From NCBI GenBank assembly GCA_965371945.1, contig CBDVAK010000160.1:1-7664 (forward strand): DNA of 7,664 nt. Reading direction: 5' to 3'. Position numbers and translations under genes: made by a program. Under the pieces are notes generated by a model. It saw only the letters and a program-made list of their open reading frames with translations. It was not told the origin of the DNA and searched no databases. Source of the stretch: CBDVAK01 sp965371945. GTDB taxonomy: Bacteria > Pseudomonadota > Gammaproteobacteria > Competibacterales > JAHEDQ01. This document shows positions 6,277 through 7,664 of this stretch, piece after piece; within the stretch, counting starts at the first letter, position 1, and each line of letters starts with the position of its first letter.

Positions 6277-7041
6277 TCATGGAACCGACGCGGCTTCTCC
6301 ACCACCCCGCTGCCTGATCGCTTCGAATAGCACCACCCCGGTGGCCACGGAAACATTGAGACTGCTGACCACCCCTGCCATGGGAATGGATACCAGTCGA
6401 TCACAACTTTCCCGGGTCAAACGCCGCATGCCCTTGCCCTCGGCACCCATGACCAGCGCCAACGGACCGGTCAAGTCGATGCCGTAGAGCGAGCAGTCCG
6501 CGTCGTCGTCGGTACCAATCAGCCAGACTCCTAGTGATCGCAGTTCGGTCAGAGTCCTGGCAAGATTGGTGACCTGCACCAGGGGCAGATGCTCGGCGGC
6601 GCCGCTGGCGACCTTGCGCACCACCGGTGTCATCCCCGCGGCGCGGTCCTTGGGAACGATCACCGCGTGTACACCGGCCGCGTCCGCACTGCGCAGGCAG
6701 GCACCGAGGTTGTGCGGGTCGGTGACCCCGTCCAAAACCAGCAAGAACGGCGGACCCGCGAGTGTCTCCAGCATGTTGAACAGCCAGTCCGAATCCCGTG
6801 ATACGTTGCCGTCGATCTGCGCCATGACACCCTGGTGACGGGCGCCCTGCGACTTTTCACCGAGCAGATCTGAGGGCACCCGCCGGGCAGCGACTCCCTG
6901 TTTGACGGCAAGCTCCAGCAGTTCACCCGACCTGCGATCATTGCGGTCACGATCAACCCAAAGCGCTGTCACCGACCCGGGGTTCTTGTTCAGCACGCTG
7001 GTCACGGCATGCACGCCATAAACGTATTCTGTCACTGTCAT
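6277..7041 (-). CDS. rlmB: 23S rRNA (guanosine-2'-O-)-methyltransferase RlmB (TrmH/SpoU family)
   Basis: Uses S-adenosylmethionine to methylate the ribose of G2251 (E. coli numbering) in the 23S rRNA P-loop. With the ATG at 7039-7041 it has 254 residues (E. coli 243). The N-terminal L30e-like substrate-binding domain begins EYVYGVHAV (5-13). The C-terminal SPOUT knot domain has motif 1 LDGVTDPHNLGACLRSADAAG (about 103-123), with the catalytic-site Asn111 and Arg117; motif 2 LALVMGAEGKGMRRL (194-208); and motif 3 IPMAGVVSSLNVSVATG (219-235). The start is uncertain. The chosen ATG begins the protein as in relatives but lacks a good ribosome-binding site; an in-frame GTG at 7066-7068 has AGGAGG 11 nt upstream and would add nine residues. 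An ATG at 7060-7062 is a third option. It is divergent from the gene at 7178, and rnr, often its upstream partner, is not here. Confidence 0.95.
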   Translation of the reverse strand: MTVTEYVYGVHAVTSVLNKNPGSVTALWVDRDRNDRRSGELLELAVKQGVAARRVPSDLLGEKSQGARHQGVMAQIDGNVSRDSDWLFNMLETLAGPPFLLVLDGVTDPHNLGACLRSADAAGVHAVIVPKDRAAGMTPVVRKVASGAAEHLPLVQVTNLARTLTELRSLGVWLIGTDDDADCSLYGIDLTGPLALVMGAEGKGMRRLTRESCDRLVSIPMAGVVSSLNVSVATGVVLFEAIRQRGGGEAASVP

Positions 7042-7079
7042 CACGCTCGCCGGTCCCCGCATCGGCACAGAAGTTTGAA

Positions 7080-7085
7080 CCTCCT
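7080..7085 (-). promoter_or_regulatory. Strong Shine-Dalgarno upstream of rlmB
   Basis: AGGAGG on the minus strand. It lies 11 nt before an in-frame GTG (7066-7068), 17 nt before an ATG (7060-7062) and 38 nt before the family-typical ATG (7039-7041). It suggests translation may begin upstream of the homology-based start. Confidence 0.5.
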
Positions 7086-7177
7086 TCAGCGTTTCTACCA
7101 GCACCTCCGAAATGAATACGGTTGATCTTGTGGGCGCGGTGTCAGACCATGACAGTTGCAGAACAGGCATCGCCAAG

Positions 7178-7621
7178 ATGGAAGAACAGGAGTACCGGCG
7201 CCAGTACCAGGAACTCAACCCCATCCGCTGTGTCTATGAAAAAGCCTTGCTGAACCGCTGCGCCGGCTGCCACCACGCTCACTATTTCAACCTCGCCGAA
7301 CGCCAGGGCGTTGCCTGTCAGCGGCCCACCGGTCCGCAGCGCTGTGAACAATGGCTGCAGATCCTGAGGCCGGCCTGCCGGTTCCTGTTGCATAACCTCA
7401 CTGCAAGTCAGACGCTGCCCCATGCCAGCGAACTCCGCGTGCAGTGCGGCGGTATTCGCGCGCTCGCGGAGGTGATTGGTGACAGCGACGATTCGGCGCC
7501 CGACGTCGATCGTCTGTTGAGTGCAGCCAGCAAGCGCTATCAAACGCTGGCAAAAATACCACTGGAGCACATTGTGCCGGTGATCAGCCGATATTCCACG
7601 CGCCGCAAGAAACACCGTTGA
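7178..7621 (+). CDS. Conserved-looking cysteine-rich protein of unknown function
   Basis: I do not recognise a named family. From the ATG at 7178 the product has 147 residues and no signal peptide or membrane segment, so it is probably cytoplasmic. The first half is rich in cysteine: Cys18, then CAGCHH (28-33), then Cys47, Cys56 and Cys67, with Cys90 in a later QCGG. The spacing (C-x9-C-x2-C-x15-C-x8-C) suggests a metal site, zinc or an iron-sulfur cluster; this is inference. The C-terminus is basic (RRKKHR). Third codon positions are GC-rich as in the neighbours, which supports this strand over the long open frame opposite. An upstream in-frame ATG at 7112 would add 22 residues but lacks a ribosome-binding site; the later start has only a weak AGG (7165-7167). 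It is transcribed divergently from rlmB. The remaining 43 nt to the window end show nothing clear. Confidence 0.75.
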   Translation: MEEQEYRRQYQELNPIRCVYEKALLNRCAGCHHAHYFNLAERQGVACQRPTGPQRCEQWLQILRPACRFLLHNLTASQTLPHASELRVQCGGIRALAEVIGDSDDSAPDVDRLLSAASKRYQTLAKIPLEHIVPVISRYSTRRKKHR

Positions 7622-7664
7622 AGCCACCCGCCGGGCATGATACCAAAGCTACCGTGGGGTTTAG

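Noticed and set aside
7122..7150. TTGATC at 7122-7127 as a -35 box for the plus-strand gene.
   Set aside because: No acceptable -10 lies 16-18 nt downstream, so I do not call a promoter in the divergent gap.
7259..7276. CAGCHH (Cys-x2-Cys-His) in the plus-strand protein resembles a c-type haem attachment motif.
   Set aside because: Neither possible start gives a signal peptide or membrane anchor, so the protein would not reach the site of c-type haem attachment. The extra cysteines fit zinc or iron-sulfur binding better.
7142..7627. Open frame of 161 codons on the minus strand opposite the cysteine-rich gene.
   Set aside because: Its product shows no recognisable domain, and the codon third-position GC pattern favours the plus-strand frame.

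Overview
The window is a GC-rich stretch of a bacterial chromosome, most likely from a gammaproteobacterium. It holds eight housekeeping genes on the minus strand and one uncharacterised gene on the plus strand. In transcription order on the minus strand the genes are rlmB, rpsF (S6), rpsR (S18), a multi-pass membrane protein (DUF2232/YybS-like), rplI (L9), dnaB, alr and radA. Two things support the assignment. S6, S18, L9 and RlmB closely resemble the Escherichia coli proteins as I remember them. The rlmB-rpsF-rpsR-membrane protein-rplI-dnaB-alr order matches the arrangement I recall from Pseudomonas and related non-enteric groups. priB, which lies between rpsF and rpsR in Enterobacterales, is absent. 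I cannot name the genus.

Layout: radA (1-1359) has its start but loses its last few codons at the window edge. It follows alr (1386-2456) after 26 nt. dnaB (2488-3864) ends inside a perfect 22-bp palindrome and is separated from alr by 31 nt. rplI (3909-4358) and the membrane protein gene (4397-5305) follow with short gaps. A 160-nt spacer with a small hairpin lies between the membrane protein gene and rpsR (5466-5690). rpsF (5732-6169) has a 107-nt upstream region with a plausible sigma-70 promoter and a leader hairpin that may be the S6:S18 autoregulatory site. rlmB (6277-7041) stands upstream. Across a 136-nt divergent gap is a cysteine-rich gene of unknown function (7178-7621), reading the other way. 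No gene-free stretch exceeds 300 nt.

How the genes work together: rpsF, rpsR and rplI make ribosomal proteins, and rlmB modifies 23S rRNA. dnaB and radA encode replication and recombination helicases. alr makes D-alanine for the cell wall. The gaps of 26-44 nt from the membrane protein gene to radA suggest one long growth-linked transcript, probably started mainly at the promoter before rpsF. I saw no convincing intrinsic terminator. There are no mobile elements, CRISPR arrays, tRNA or rRNA genes, and no sign of a defence or other exotic system. The features most worth a second look are the leader before rpsF, the palindrome at the dnaB stop codon and the cysteine-rich divergent gene.
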